DNA of 64,000 bases from Longitalea luteola (GCF_017356035.1 NZ_JAFIQX010000008.1:186001-250000), one strand, 5' to 3'; positions 27,670 through 36,411 are shown, counted from the first letter of the stretch. Notes: generated by a model not told the origin, from the sequence alone. A program made the numbers and translations.

Positions 27670-28469
27670 TATTTCTTCAGGTATTTTTTCAGCGTGCATT
27701 TTTTAAGGTCTTTGATGCCTTTAACTACCAGGTCGGCATTGAGGGTAGAACCCGCTTTATCAGGATGGGTATGATCAACAGGGAAGAACCGTTTTACAGA
27801 ATCGGCGCCCAGTTTATCGTACTCATCGGCAATGAGATCATTCAGCGGAATAAAGAAAGCATTGCCCGCTTTGGCCACTGCTGCTGCCCATTTGCCATAA
27901 CTTTCATTGGCCCTTTCGGTTTTACCGTTCCGGAAATTATTCCTGGGCACCGGTGAACATACAATAGGAACAGCGCCTTTGGCTTTCGTATCATTAATGT
28001 ATTTACGCATATACCAGCCATAGCTATATACCACTTCATTCACCTTACGGATGGGATTGTAGATAGCCGCACTATCATCACCAATCCCTTTTATCGTTCC
28101 GCGGGCGCGGGCAGTATCATCGAGCGGACTGGCATCATTATGTCCGAACTGCATCATCACGTAATCACCGGGATGTAATTGTTCCAGGATGCGGTCCCAG
28201 CGGCCTTCGGTAATAAAGGTGCGGCTGCTTCTTCCGCCAATGGCGTGGTTTTGCACGCTGATACGGGTTGTATCGAAACGCTCAGCCATAAAACTGCCCC
28301 AGCCCCAAAGATCCTTCTCCCCTTTTCCAGTGCCATTCTTTACCGTGGAATCGCCAATGATATACAAAACAGGTTTTGGCGCCTGCAGTAAAAAAGAAGA
28401 AACGAAAATGAATAGACCGATCGATACAAATGAACGCATCCATTTCCTGTGTTTATGTATTATACCCAT
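27669..28469 (-). CDS. CE12-type SGNH rhamnogalacturonan acetylesterase
   Basis: 266 residues from the ATG at 28469, one base after the PL11 stop; an earlier frame start would overlap that gene by 38 bp. The hydrophobic stretch SFVSIGLFIFVSSFLL exports or anchors it. SGNH blocks appear in order: IGDSTVKNG (catalytic Ser near 39), AIGGRSSRTF, FGHNDASP, and DHTHPDKAG (catalytic Asp/His near 231-236). It removes acetyl groups from rhamnogalacturonan so that the PL11 lyase can act. It is coupled at both ends: 1-nt gap upstream, 1-base overlap downstream. Confidence 0.92.
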   Translation of the reverse strand: MGIIHKHRKWMRSFVSIGLFIFVSSFLLQAPKPVLYIIGDSTVKNGTGKGEKDLWGWGSFMAERFDTTRISVQNHAIGGRSSRTFITEGRWDRILEQLHPGDYVMMQFGHNDASPLDDTARARGTIKGIGDDSAAIYNPIRKVNEVVYSYGWYMRKYINDTKAKGAVPIVCSPVPRNNFRNGKTERANESYGKWAAAVAKAGNAFFIPLNDLIADEYDKLGADSVKRFFPVDHTHPDKAGSTLNADLVVKGIKDLKKCTLKKYLKK

Positions 28470-28470
28470 G

Positions 28471-30369
28471 CTATTTGTTTTTTGCATTGTCGTTTTTACG
28501 TGGTTCAATGATGCTGATCTTTGGTTGGGGTGGTGCGCTCATTCCTTCGCCGAGATAAAAGCCGGGATGAGGAGGTTGATTATATGCTACATTCTGCCAT
28601 ACAATACTCAGCCGGTATTGCGGGTCATGCATCAGCGTATAAAATTTATGGGTAGTAGGAATGGTGGTTGAAAAAATACGCAATTCCTTGTTATCGCTTG
28701 TGCGGTAAATAAGCTCTTCTCGCCAGTCGCCCAGGATATCGGCCGATAAACAGGGATTTGATTTGGTGCCGTTATTATGCTGGCAATCGTAATCCCGGGC
28801 ATCGAGCAGTTTATTGGTGACACTGTTTATATAGTCCCATTTTCCGACTATCGTAGCATTCAGGATCTCACTCAACAGATCGCCATCCCAGTAAATACCC
28901 ATATTGCAGGGCGGTGTTTTATCAGCGATCTTGTTGCCCTTACAATCGAAAAGGCCTGTTATGTTGGCGCCCGCTACCCAGCACTCATACCCTTTATAAC
29001 GGGGATCTATATCCAGGGCAAGCGCACGGCCGGGTCCTTCCCCATCTTCACCCGCAGCAACGGAAGGTTTTTTCCAGATCACTTCACCGGTCTTTGCATC
29101 CCGGAAATTAGCACCGGCATCTCCAAAGCGTTCCTGCGTACCAAACACTTCTATTCCCGGCCGCTCGGGATCGAGGTCTGAAACATGCAGGGCATCGGCA
29201 TGACCAATACCGGTTGTGTACAGGCCTTTGCCGTCGTGATCAACGGTCATCTGCCCGTATACAATTTCATCTTTACCATCTCCATCCACATCAGTTACTG
29301 ATAAGTTATGATTGCCCTGTCCGGCATAGCCGGGATATCCCTTTTCAGTATCGAAGACCCAGCGTTGGGTAAGCTTGTTGTTCTTCCAGTCCCAGGCGGC
29401 CAGCACACTGCGGCCGTAATAGCCACGGCACATGACCAGACTGGGATGCACACCGTCTAAATAAGCAACGCACGCCAGGAAGCGATCGACCCTGTTGCCA
29501 TAATTATCGGTACGGCCATTTCCGCCGGAACCGCCCCAACCGTCTACCCGGCCACGTGAAGGAACATAATCAGTCGTATACAAAGCGGCGCCGGTCCTGC
29601 CATCAAACACCGTAAGGAATTCCGGTCCTTCGATGATACGGCCTGCGCTGTTGCGATAATCCCTGGTGGAATCGCCAATCACTTTTCCCTGTCCGTCAAT
29701 AGTACCATCCGCCGTTTTCATGGCTATTTCTGCTCTGCCATCGCCATCGAGATCATATACCATGAACTGCGTGTAATGCGCGCCTTCGCGGATGTTCTTG
29801 CCCAGGTTGATCTGCCACAGGAATTTGCCATCGAGCGTATATGCCTGAAAGATGGGCGGGTCGGTAAAGCCACTGTGTGAATTGTCATGTCCTTTTCCGG
29901 CCTGGTGCAGGATGATCTCATAAGTGCCATCTCCGTCCAGGTCACCTGCACTGGCGTCGTTGGGTGCATAACCTGCCGGTGTTCTTAAGGGAATGGAAAT
30001 ATAGGCGGGCGCTGCCGCTTTCACCGTATACGTACGGGCGTCTTTCACTTCTTTGCCATTCACAACGGCTGCAACCTGGTACGTATATTCTTTTGTAGAA
30101 TCAGTCTTTTCATCGAGCCAGGAAGTTACAGCTGTAATTGGTTTGGTATTCACCCGGGCGGCTTTTGACCTGTTTACCGAACGGTAAAGGTTAAAGGAAA
30201 TATTAGGGGCATCCGTTGCCAGTAATCGCCAGCTGATAAAAACGGCTCCTTTTCCATTGGGCATGGCTACTATACCACGGTTCAGGAATTCCATTTGCCG
30301 TTGTGCCTGCATAGCTACAGGCAGCATGGCCATCAAAAGGAGCAATAATATTTTATATGGGCGAAGCAT
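28471..30369 (-). CDS. PL11 rhamnogalacturonan lyase
   Basis: 632 residues with a signal peptide (MLRPYKILLLLLMAMLPVAM). An N-terminal Ig-like domain (MEFLNRGIVAMPNGKGAVFI, WRLLATDAPNISFNLYRS) is followed by the eight-bladed beta-propeller of the YesW/YesX family. It is rich in calcium-binding loops (DLDGDGTYEI, DLDGDGRAEIAM, DVDGDGKDEIVYG). It cleaves the rhamnose-galacturonic acid backbone of rhamnogalacturonan I by beta-elimination. It is the first gene of the tightly packed PL11-CE12-GH2-GH105 operon. A -7-like TATTTTC lies upstream, but no clear -33 element. Confidence 0.95.
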   Translation of the reverse strand: MLRPYKILLLLLMAMLPVAMQAQRQMEFLNRGIVAMPNGKGAVFISWRLLATDAPNISFNLYRSVNRSKAARVNTKPITAVTSWLDEKTDSTKEYTYQVAAVVNGKEVKDARTYTVKAAAPAYISIPLRTPAGYAPNDASAGDLDGDGTYEIILHQAGKGHDNSHSGFTDPPIFQAYTLDGKFLWQINLGKNIREGAHYTQFMVYDLDGDGRAEIAMKTADGTIDGQGKVIGDSTRDYRNSAGRIIEGPEFLTVFDGRTGAALYTTDYVPSRGRVDGWGGSGGNGRTDNYGNRVDRFLACVAYLDGVHPSLVMCRGYYGRSVLAAWDWKNNKLTQRWVFDTEKGYPGYAGQGNHNLSVTDVDGDGKDEIVYGQMTVDHDGKGLYTTGIGHADALHVSDLDPERPGIEVFGTQERFGDAGANFRDAKTGEVIWKKPSVAAGEDGEGPGRALALDIDPRYKGYECWVAGANITGLFDCKGNKIADKTPPCNMGIYWDGDLLSEILNATIVGKWDYINSVTNKLLDARDYDCQHNNGTKSNPCLSADILGDWREELIYRTSDNKELRIFSTTIPTTHKFYTLMHDPQYRLSIVWQNVAYNQPPHPGFYLGEGMSAPPQPKISIIEPRKNDNAKNK

Positions 30370-30481
30370 GGTATCGTTTATGATTTATTTTATTGTTACC
30401 GCCACATTGCGGACCACAACAATTGTATGGAAGTGAAAATAACAATAGCAATTCGTTTCATTGGGAACAGTTCTGTAGTTT

Positions 30482-30670
30482 TTAAGAACCGCCCGGTAAG
30501 GTGGAAGAGCGAGGGAGTTTATGGGCGCTGGTTTGCCTTGGCCATGCCGGGTCTTTGATGTTGGCGGGTTTGTTCAGTGTGACCACCAGCCGGCCGGATC
30601 TTGTAATAAAGATATTACAGGCAATACCGGCAAGTATGGCAAATTTCAGTAAAGTCAACCGTTTCTTCAT
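30482..30670 (-). CDS. Small hypothetical protein with N-terminal hydrophobic segment
   Basis: 62 residues starting MKKRLTLLKFAILAGIACNI, a signal-anchor-like N-terminus, then a basic, proline-rich tail. It lies in the otherwise empty 515-bp gap between the GH43-like gene and the PL11 operon, on the same strand. It matches no family I recognise. It may be a real small membrane protein or a chance frame; the basic-hydrophobic start is the main support. The rest of the gap shows no gene or clear signal. Confidence 0.3.
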   Translation of the reverse strand: MKKRLTLLKFAILAGIACNIFITRSGRLVVTLNKPANIKDPAWPRQTSAHKLPRSSTLPGGS

Positions 30671-30884
30671 GAGCTTTGCAAGCGTTAAAGCTTGTAAAAT
30701 TAGGGGAAACGGCAGGGTCACTGTCCTGTTGTGTCCTGAGCCAACAGCCCTAAAGCGGAGTAAAATCTTTACCGGTTGCAGGTTACCAGATCCCGAATCG
30801 CCGTCGGGATATTCGATTTACAGCATTGAAATCTCGCTTTGTATATTGACGATTGTCGACTTCGATTGACCAATCATGCCGATC

Positions 30885-31826
30885 CTATCGTCCACTACTT
30901 TTTACCAGTTGCTGCAATTCCTTCTGTGTAATTGTAAGCACTGTCCCATGCCTGATGCCTTTGGGCATGACGAGTTTATCAGAGATCTCGGTCCAGTTCA
31001 CGAGGTCAGAGGAAGTAATGGCTCCGTATTGATGATCGCGGTATTTATCGAAATAAACGATCCACTGCCTGCCTTGTTTAAGGACGGTGGGTCCTTCCGC
31101 CCAGTATTTACCGGTAATGGGCGCAGAAGGCGTACTATAACCTCCGGTGAGGCTGGTGCTGGTAGCTACACGCAGATTTTTCTGAGGCGGATACCGGGTT
31201 TCGTCTTTCAGGAACATTACAAAACGGTTTCCATCTTTCTGAATGGTGGCGTCAATCACATTAAAACCCTGGTCGTATAAGATCGCGGCTTTGCTGAATG
31301 ATTTAAAGTCTTTGGTAGTTACATAGTACATGCGGTGGTTGTACTTGTTGTCGCCGGCTGAATCGCCTTTGGGAAATCGGCCCGGAATGGTAGTGGCCCA
31401 ATAGATCATATATTCTTTTTTGCCCGCATCGTAAAAGATCTCGGGCGCCCAGCAGTTGAGGGCGGTGGGTTCATGCTCCATTACCGGAATGGCTTGTTGT
31501 TCACTCCAGTGGATCAGGTCTTTGGATGAAGCATAACCAATGGTCCTTTCATTCCAGCTTACCGTCCACACCATATGGAACTGACCGTCGGCCCCGCGAA
31601 TGATGCATGGGTCGCGCATCAGCCTGTCTTTTCCGGCTGTAGGTGTTAGAAAAGAGCTGTCCTTTTTTAATGCCTGCCAGCTAAGTCCATCGGTACTATA
31701 GGCCAGGTGCAGACCATCTTCACCATTGCCTTTGAAGTAAGAGAAGAGGTATACGGATTTGTTTTTCTGTGCGGTTACTATCGAGAGCTGTGCCAGGAGA
31801 ACAAACAGCCAGACAAATGCTTTCAT
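30885..31826 (-). CDS. GH43-like secreted glycosidase
   Basis: 313 residues from the ATG at 31826, with signal peptide MKAFVWLFVLLAQLSIVTA; an earlier in-frame ATG at 31850 is less likely. Five-bladed beta-propeller pattern. RDPCIIRGADGQFH (Asp near 71) fits the pKa-modulating aspartate and CWAPEIFYDAGKKEYMIYW (Glu near 126) the general acid of GH43. WAEGPTVLKQGRQWIVYFD continues the family pattern. The general base aspartate is less clear (SYFKGNGEDGL). GH43 enzymes release L-arabinose or galactose, consistent with the adjacent arabinose and rhamnogalacturonan genes. Confidence 0.82.
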   Translation of the reverse strand: MKAFVWLFVLLAQLSIVTAQKNKSVYLFSYFKGNGEDGLHLAYSTDGLSWQALKKDSSFLTPTAGKDRLMRDPCIIRGADGQFHMVWTVSWNERTIGYASSKDLIHWSEQQAIPVMEHEPTALNCWAPEIFYDAGKKEYMIYWATTIPGRFPKGDSAGDNKYNHRMYYVTTKDFKSFSKAAILYDQGFNVIDATIQKDGNRFVMFLKDETRYPPQKNLRVATSTSLTGGYSTPSAPITGKYWAEGPTVLKQGRQWIVYFDKYRDHQYGAITSSDLVNWTEISDKLVMPKGIRHGTVLTITQKELQQLVKSSGR

Positions 31827-31899
31827 TATGGGAAGATAAGACAAAAGCAAATACCCCCGACCCCTAAAGGGGAGAAACTGCTACCGGCCCCCCGTTACT

Positions 31900-31965
31900 G
31901 TTACCAGATACCGGTTGCCAGCCGTCAAATTGATTATTGTTCATTGCTTACTGCGAGTTGACCAT
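31900..31965. repeat. Heptad tract overlapping a coding end
   Basis: CTGTTAC, CAGATAC, CGGTTGC, CAGCCGT and then ATTATTG, TTCATTG, CTTACTG, CGAGTTG run in register. The second half encodes, on the minus strand, the C-terminal residues (AVSNEQ) and stop of the small membrane protein. Confidence 0.65.
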
Positions 31966-32239
31966 TTTTCAAACTTTCATTAAAGGAATGAACCTTTAAC
32001 AGGATACCACTTGCCAGCGTTTTTATTCCTAATACGGTCATGATCATTAGAAAGCTTAATACGAATATACCGCCGGCAAACTGGAAAGGACTGATATCGT
32101 ACCAGGCCGGAAAGCCGGTGGTACGAACGGGCAACTCGAAAACGGCAATGCCGCGTAATTTAAATTCAATAAATGCTCCGGTAACCAGGAAGGTGTTGAG
32201 GAAGGAAGCTACGATACATACAGGCCAGATTTTTCTCAT
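31934..32239 (-). CDS. Small two-TM membrane protein, last gene of the DtxR-controlled unit
   Basis: 101 residues with two membrane spans (IWPVCIVASFLNTFLVTGAF and GGIFVLSFLMIMTVLGIKTL) joined by a short loop with FPAWYDISPFQ. I do not recognise the family. It is 43 bp after the lipoprotein gene, on the same strand, and so probably shares the metal-regulated promoter at 35649-35679. Its tail GQLAVSNEQ is encoded by intergenic-type heptad repeat, which suggests that repeat growth extended the reading frame. Confidence 0.65.
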   Translation of the reverse strand: MRKIWPVCIVASFLNTFLVTGAFIEFKLRGIAVFELPVRTTGFPAWYDISPFQFAGGIFVLSFLMIMTVLGIKTLASGILLKVHSFNESLKNGQLAVSNEQ

Positions 32240-32282
32240 GGGAAAGGTTGTGTAACAGTTTATAATTATGGTTAACTAAGGT

Positions 32283-32729
32283 CTACATGTTGATGTCGTC
32301 GTAATATACCAGGAACCACTTGCCTTCTTTCAATTTGAACCGGCGTTCTACTTTGAAACCGCTTTGATCGATCCAGAATTTTTCGGTGACCATGGAATCT
32401 GTCATTGTAAGGCTATGCCTGCATTCTGTTGTATCTGGATCCAGGCTGACGGGCGTTTTCAGGAACTCCCAGTTCTTCTTTGACCACCTGCTGTTCTCGA
32501 GATCATTTACTAATTGTCCATCGATCGGGAAGGGAATTCTGGAAAGCTGAAAGCTGGAGTCTGCATGAAATTTGGTATTAAAGCTGTCGAATGATTCTGC
32601 GCCTGGGATATTGTTGAACGTTGCGATGGAAGGTGGGGCTTGAATAGGCAACGGCGCCTTTTTTTCATCTCGCCTGTTACAGGCAAACAATACGCTTACA
32701 AACAACGGAAGAAACTGGTAAGGTTTCAT
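32283..32729 (-). CDS. Putative lipoprotein, DUF4348-like
   Basis: 148 residues from the ATG at 32729; the frame is open upstream from a TTG, but the ATG gives a correct lipoprotein signal (FLPLFVSVLFAC, cysteine at the cleavage point). The mature part has FDSFNTKFHADSSFQLSRIP and a C-terminal FKLKEGKWFLVYYDDINM, resembling small Bacteroidota DUF4348 lipoproteins with an NTF2-like fold. Third gene after the TonB receptor and thioredoxin-like protein. Its role in metal uptake is unknown. Confidence 0.65.
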   Translation of the reverse strand: MKPYQFLPLFVSVLFACNRRDEKKAPLPIQAPPSIATFNNIPGAESFDSFNTKFHADSSFQLSRIPFPIDGQLVNDLENSRWSKKNWEFLKTPVSLDPDTTECRHSLTMTDSMVTEKFWIDQSGFKVERRFKLKEGKWFLVYYDDINM

Positions 32730-32843
32730 AGCGATCAAATTAGGTTTTAAAATAATACCAAACCATCCTGTTGCTATTTTCAAAACCAAATACCGTTCCT
32801 TTTCCGTCAATGGGGAAAACTTGTTGTTTGAAGGCTGATAATT

Positions 32844-33308
32844 TTATTGCAAATCGTTGATTGCCTTGAGCAGGTCTTTCAATTGTTGTGGCGATAAAAC
32901 GCCGTTGTACCGGAAAAGCACCTCGTAATCTTTGCTCAACAGCACCCAGGCCGGAAAGCTGACGCTTTTGTCGCCGCTCAGGGCAACAGCCAGTTCATGC
33001 AAACCTGTTGCTATGCCGGTTGCTTTATAGGCATAGGTTTGTCCATGAAATGTTACTGATCCTTTTTCTTCGGCATCGAACGCAGCAAAATAAAAGCGTT
33101 CGTTTGAAGTCTGAAAATCCGGGTTCTTTTTTAGCTGCGCCTTTTGCAGCTCGCAGTATTTACACCAATCAGTCGTTAACAGTATGAGCACTGGTTTCGC
33201 AGCTGAACGCATACAGCTGTCCAGCTTTTGCAACGGCAGCGTCGCCAGCTGCCCTATACCGGTAGTAGCCAGTAGTAAAAAGGATAGTATGAAAATGAAT
33301 CGCGCCAT
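32844..33308 (-). CDS. Periplasmic thioredoxin-like protein (CxxC)
   Basis: 154 residues with a signal peptide (FIFILSFLLLATTGIGQ). A thioredoxin fold with LLTTDWCKYCELQ (CKYC near residue 48), FAAFDAEEKGSVTF, and a cis-proline-type SFPAWVLLSKDYEVLFRYNG. It starts 1 bp after the TonB receptor stop, so the two are tightly coupled. The receptor's plug contains a CxxC pair, which makes a disulfide-maintenance role for this protein plausible. It could also act on the downstream lipoprotein or on a metal-binding partner. Confidence 0.85.
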   Translation of the reverse strand: MARFIFILSFLLLATTGIGQLATLPLQKLDSCMRSAAKPVLILLTTDWCKYCELQKAQLKKNPDFQTSNERFYFAAFDAEEKGSVTFHGQTYAYKATGIATGLHELAVALSGDKSVSFPAWVLLSKDYEVLFRYNGVLSPQQLKDLLKAINDLQ

Positions 33309-33309
33309 T

Positions 33310-35610
33310 TTATCTGAATAAATTATATCGCGCGCCCAGAAAACCTCTTATTCCCTGGTTTGGCGCGTACACATACGAGGGATCGAAAGTGAGCCCGTAT
33401 GGATTGTCGGGCGTTACCATCGCCTGCCCATTGGCATCAAACTGTACGTTCTTATCGAATGGATCATTTGCTCTGGCAATAATGAATGGATTGCCAATAT
33501 TGGGCGTCCAGTTCAACAGGTTCTTTATGCCGCCATAGATCTCAAATCCATTCCCAAGCTTCTTGGTAAACTGAATGTTCTGGATGCTCCACCACGGCGA
33601 ATATTCGCTGCGCGGATCGGTTTCGCTTAGCAGTGGCAAGCGCATAGGACCATAGAGGTTACCGGTATAATCCACGGTAAGGTCAATACTTTTGAAGGTA
33701 TAGCCGATGTTCCATACGCCGGTAAATCGTTCTGTAAACAATTGCCTTATTTTTTCGCCGCCCTCTTTGCGGAACACATCCATGGCGGTAGCCCCGGCAA
33801 GGATCTTCAAGCCATTGGCGAATACAATATCTGCATTTAAGGAAATACCCTGCGATACTGCATGTCCGTTCAAATTATCATAAATGATCTTATTGGGATC
33901 GGTATCATAGTTGGCTATGATCTTATTGGTAAAATAAGTATAGAAAGCTGTTGCATCGAGTCCTATAAACGTATTGCCGGCATAGATCTTCTTCACAAAA
34001 TTGATATTCCCGTTCCAGGAAGTTTCCGGTTTCAGGTCATTGATAAAAACTATCTCGCGGGCCCCTGTAAGCGCCGCATGGTCTTCAGTAAAAACGTTAG
34101 CCACGCGGTAGCCATTGCCTGCACTCACCCGTAAAATATTATTCCTGTTTGCTGAGCTCCATTTATAATTGAGGCGGGGCGTAAAGATGCTGCCGTGTAT
34201 GGAACTGTGGTCGTACCGCAAACCCAGCAACAGTTTGTTGTTGGCGTTTAAGGTGATCTCATCCTGTACAAACAGCCCCGGCAGGTTGGTGTTCGCCGGT
34301 TTATTTTTATTGATGTCATTGGCATCCGCCGTAGCCGGGGTGTTATCATCATAATACGTATAACGATAAGTGAGCCCGGTTAAAAGATCATGGCTTCCGG
34401 CGGTTTTAAACCACACCAGCTGGCCGAACCCGATATACTGGTCGGCCATATAAGGTATATTGCCGTATACACTGTTCTGGCTATGACCGTTCGTGCTGAA
34501 CTGGAATAAAATTTTTTCTTTAACCGGCAACTGGTAAGTGCCGAACAGCTCCCACCTGTTGGTGTAAATGCTTTCACCATATACTTCGTCGCCGCCTCTG
34601 AATTTTCTCGACCAGTTCATTTCACCGCCCCAGCGGTCTTCATAAATATAGCGGCCAGCGAGGGAGAACAGGCGGTTATCCTTTCTGTGAAAGCTCCATT
34701 TATTAAAGACCGAGATGCGATTCTGCAATGTAACATCGGTAAAATTATCATTGTTGTTATCAATCGGATGTTGATAATTGTAGTAATTGACACCCAATAA
34801 TGATTGCGCTTTATTACCTGCTTTGAATTTGGCAGCCAGGTCAACATTTGCTTCGCCCCAGCTGGTGCCAAAAATATCTGCAGCAATTACGGGTGCATTG
34901 ACAGGCTTTTTAGTAATGATGTTGATCAACCCGCCTACGGCTTCACTGCCATACAGGGTGGAGGCCGGCCCTTTTACGATTTCCACCCGCTCTACCAGCG
35001 ATTGTGGAATACCGCTCAGTCCATAAACAGTAGATAAACCACTTACAATGGGCATGCCATCGATGAGCACCATGGTGTAAGGGCCTTCCAATCCATTTAT
35101 ATGAATATCGCCGGTATTACAGATGTTACAGTTCAGTTGCGGTCGAACGCCATTTACGGTCTGCAATGCATCGAAAACTGATGGTACGGGGTTGGCCTTA
35201 AAGAACCGGGCAGTATATACTTCTACAGGAACCGGGCTTTCCAGCTTCGACATCTCTTTCATCGTTCCTGATACTACCACCTCATTTAAAGCATTATCTG
35301 CAGGCTGGGTTAAAACAACATTGTGGGTAATTTCTTTCCTGTCTACTTTAATATTGGTCTTGTAAGACCTGAAGCCCAGGAAGCTAACTTCCATTTGCCA
35401 GGTTCCGAAAGGCACCTGCTCTAACCTGAATATGCCAGTGCTATCAGAAGCCGCACCTTTATTCAATGCCGGGATGGCAACAGTGGCCGCTCCCAAAAGC
35501 TGGCCGTTGGCGCCGGTTATTTTCCCTGTTATAATACCCGTTTGGGCATTGCCCGCTGCAACAGCTCCTATAAACAAGACCAGGAAAAACAAGATGTTCA
35601 GCTTCATCAT
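33310..35610 (-). CDS. TonB-dependent receptor, DtxR/MntR-regulated, with CxxC plug
   Basis: 766 residues from the ATG at 35610. The upstream in-frame start at 35646 would lie at or before the predicted transcription start. Signal peptide, then carboxypeptidase-regulatory-like domain (about 25-105), then a plug with LNCNICNTGDIHINGLEGPY (Cys161, Cys164), DGMPIVSGLSTVYGLSG and VERVEIVKGPASTLYGSEA. The barrel ends in GARYNLFR. BtuB/FepA-like in layout, with no SusD partner. The promoter contains a metal-repressor-type operator, so import of iron, manganese or a metal complex is inferred. It heads a four-gene unit. Confidence 0.9.
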   Translation of the reverse strand: MMKLNILFFLVLFIGAVAAGNAQTGIITGKITGANGQLLGAATVAIPALNKGAASDSTGIFRLEQVPFGTWQMEVSFLGFRSYKTNIKVDRKEITHNVVLTQPADNALNEVVVSGTMKEMSKLESPVPVEVYTARFFKANPVPSVFDALQTVNGVRPQLNCNICNTGDIHINGLEGPYTMVLIDGMPIVSGLSTVYGLSGIPQSLVERVEIVKGPASTLYGSEAVGGLINIITKKPVNAPVIAADIFGTSWGEANVDLAAKFKAGNKAQSLLGVNYYNYQHPIDNNNDNFTDVTLQNRISVFNKWSFHRKDNRLFSLAGRYIYEDRWGGEMNWSRKFRGGDEVYGESIYTNRWELFGTYQLPVKEKILFQFSTNGHSQNSVYGNIPYMADQYIGFGQLVWFKTAGSHDLLTGLTYRYTYYDDNTPATADANDINKNKPANTNLPGLFVQDEITLNANNKLLLGLRYDHSSIHGSIFTPRLNYKWSSANRNNILRVSAGNGYRVANVFTEDHAALTGAREIVFINDLKPETSWNGNINFVKKIYAGNTFIGLDATAFYTYFTNKIIANYDTDPNKIIYDNLNGHAVSQGISLNADIVFANGLKILAGATAMDVFRKEGGEKIRQLFTERFTGVWNIGYTFKSIDLTVDYTGNLYGPMRLPLLSETDPRSEYSPWWSIQNIQFTKKLGNGFEIYGGIKNLLNWTPNIGNPFIIARANDPFDKNVQFDANGQAMVTPDNPYGLTFDPSYVYAPNQGIRGFLGARYNLFR

Positions 35611-35648
35611 AACATTCCAATTTGTAATAACAGCATAATTTGGCATTA

Positions 35649-35679
35649 CAAAAGTAATATGTTAGACTGATCTAACAAA
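35649..35679 (-). promoter_or_regulatory. Bacteroidota promoter with a palindromic operator in its spacer
   Basis: On the minus strand the -33 element TTTG (35676-35679) is separated by exactly 19 nt from the -7 element TACTTTTG (35649-35656), matching the TTTG-N19-TAnnTTTG consensus. The spacer is almost filled by the perfect palindrome GTTAGACTGATCTAAC (35661-35676), six base pairs either side of a 4-nt centre. This is the expected position for repression of the TonB receptor unit by the DtxR-type regulator next door. The start site should lie near 35643, upstream of the ATG at 35610. Confidence 0.82.
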
Positions 35680-35700
35680 ATTATTTCGCTAGTTTCAATG

Positions 35701-35714
35701 TTAGAACCGGCTAA
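35701..35714 (+). promoter_or_regulatory. Second TTAG-N6-CTAA operator, upstream of the regulator gene
   Basis: TTAGAACCGGCTAA keeps the outer TTAG-N6-CTAA of the palindrome at 35661-35676 but has a different centre. It lies 20 bp before the regulator's ATG, so autoregulation is likely. Confidence 0.55.
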
Positions 35715-35734
35715 TATTTTATTTAATTTGCCAT

Positions 35735-36400
35735 ATGATTTCACAGACGGAGGAAAATTACCTGAAAGCGCTTTGGAATTTAACCAGTTCAAAAGGAGAG
35801 GCCAGCGTTAATGAGCTGAGTAAACAGCTGGATATCAAGATGCCGACTGTAAACAGTATGATGAAACGCCTGGCCGAGAAAGGGCTGGTTCATTACGAAA
35901 GCTATAAGCCGCTTAAACTCACCGATAAAGGGAAGAGACTGGCGGCGCTGATCATCAGGAAGCACCGGTTGACAGAAATGTACCTGGTTGAAAAGATGGG
36001 TTTTGGCTGGGAAGAAGTGCATGACATTGCTGAACAAATAGAACATATCCAATCCCCCGCTTTTTTTGAAAAGATGGATGAACTGCTGGGTTTTCCCAAA
36101 GTAGACCCCCATGGCTCCCCCATTCCAGATAGGAACGGAAAGGTAGAAACGGAGCAATATATCAGGTATATTAAATTGAGCGATTGCAAAGAGGGCGATA
36201 CCGTTACTTTTATGGCGGTGAGCCATTCATCTGACGAGCTGCTGAAATTTCTTAACAGCCGTGACCTGTCACTTGGGTCCAAAATAAAAGTGAAATCGAT
36301 AGAACCTTTTGACGAGAGCATGACGGTTAGCTATGCCGGCAGAAAAGCTGAAATGCTGAGCAACAAAGTGTGTGATAAATTGCTGGTGAGGCCGGCCTAA
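35735..36400 (+). CDS. DtxR/MntR-family metal-dependent repressor
   Basis: 221 residues. The winged helix at about 1-62 (SQTEENYLKALWNLT, ELSKQLDIKMPTVNSMMKRL, KPLKLTDKGKRLA) is followed by the helical dimerisation/metal domain (IIRKHRLTEMYLVEKMGFGW, EVHDIAEQIEHIQSPAFFEK). A C-terminal SH3/FeoA-like domain (about 150-221, LSDCKEGDTVTFMAVS) is also present. Such proteins bind palindromes when loaded with Fe(II) or Mn(II). It is divergent from the TonB receptor unit and flanked by two matching operators, so it very likely represses that unit and itself. The metal cannot be decided from sequence. Confidence 0.93.
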   Translation: MISQTEENYLKALWNLTSSKGEASVNELSKQLDIKMPTVNSMMKRLAEKGLVHYESYKPLKLTDKGKRLAALIIRKHRLTEMYLVEKMGFGWEEVHDIAEQIEHIQSPAFFEKMDELLGFPKVDPHGSPIPDRNGKVETEQYIRYIKLSDCKEGDTVTFMAVSHSSDELLKFLNSRDLSLGSKIKVKSIEPFDESMTVSYAGRKAEMLSNKVCDKLLVRPA

Positions 36401-36411
36401 GGCAAAACGCA

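Noticed and set aside
27670-27699. Earlier start for the GH2 gene
   Set aside because: The ATG at 27669 overlaps the upstream stop in a TAATG coupling arrangement. The longer form would overlap the esterase gene by 31 bp.
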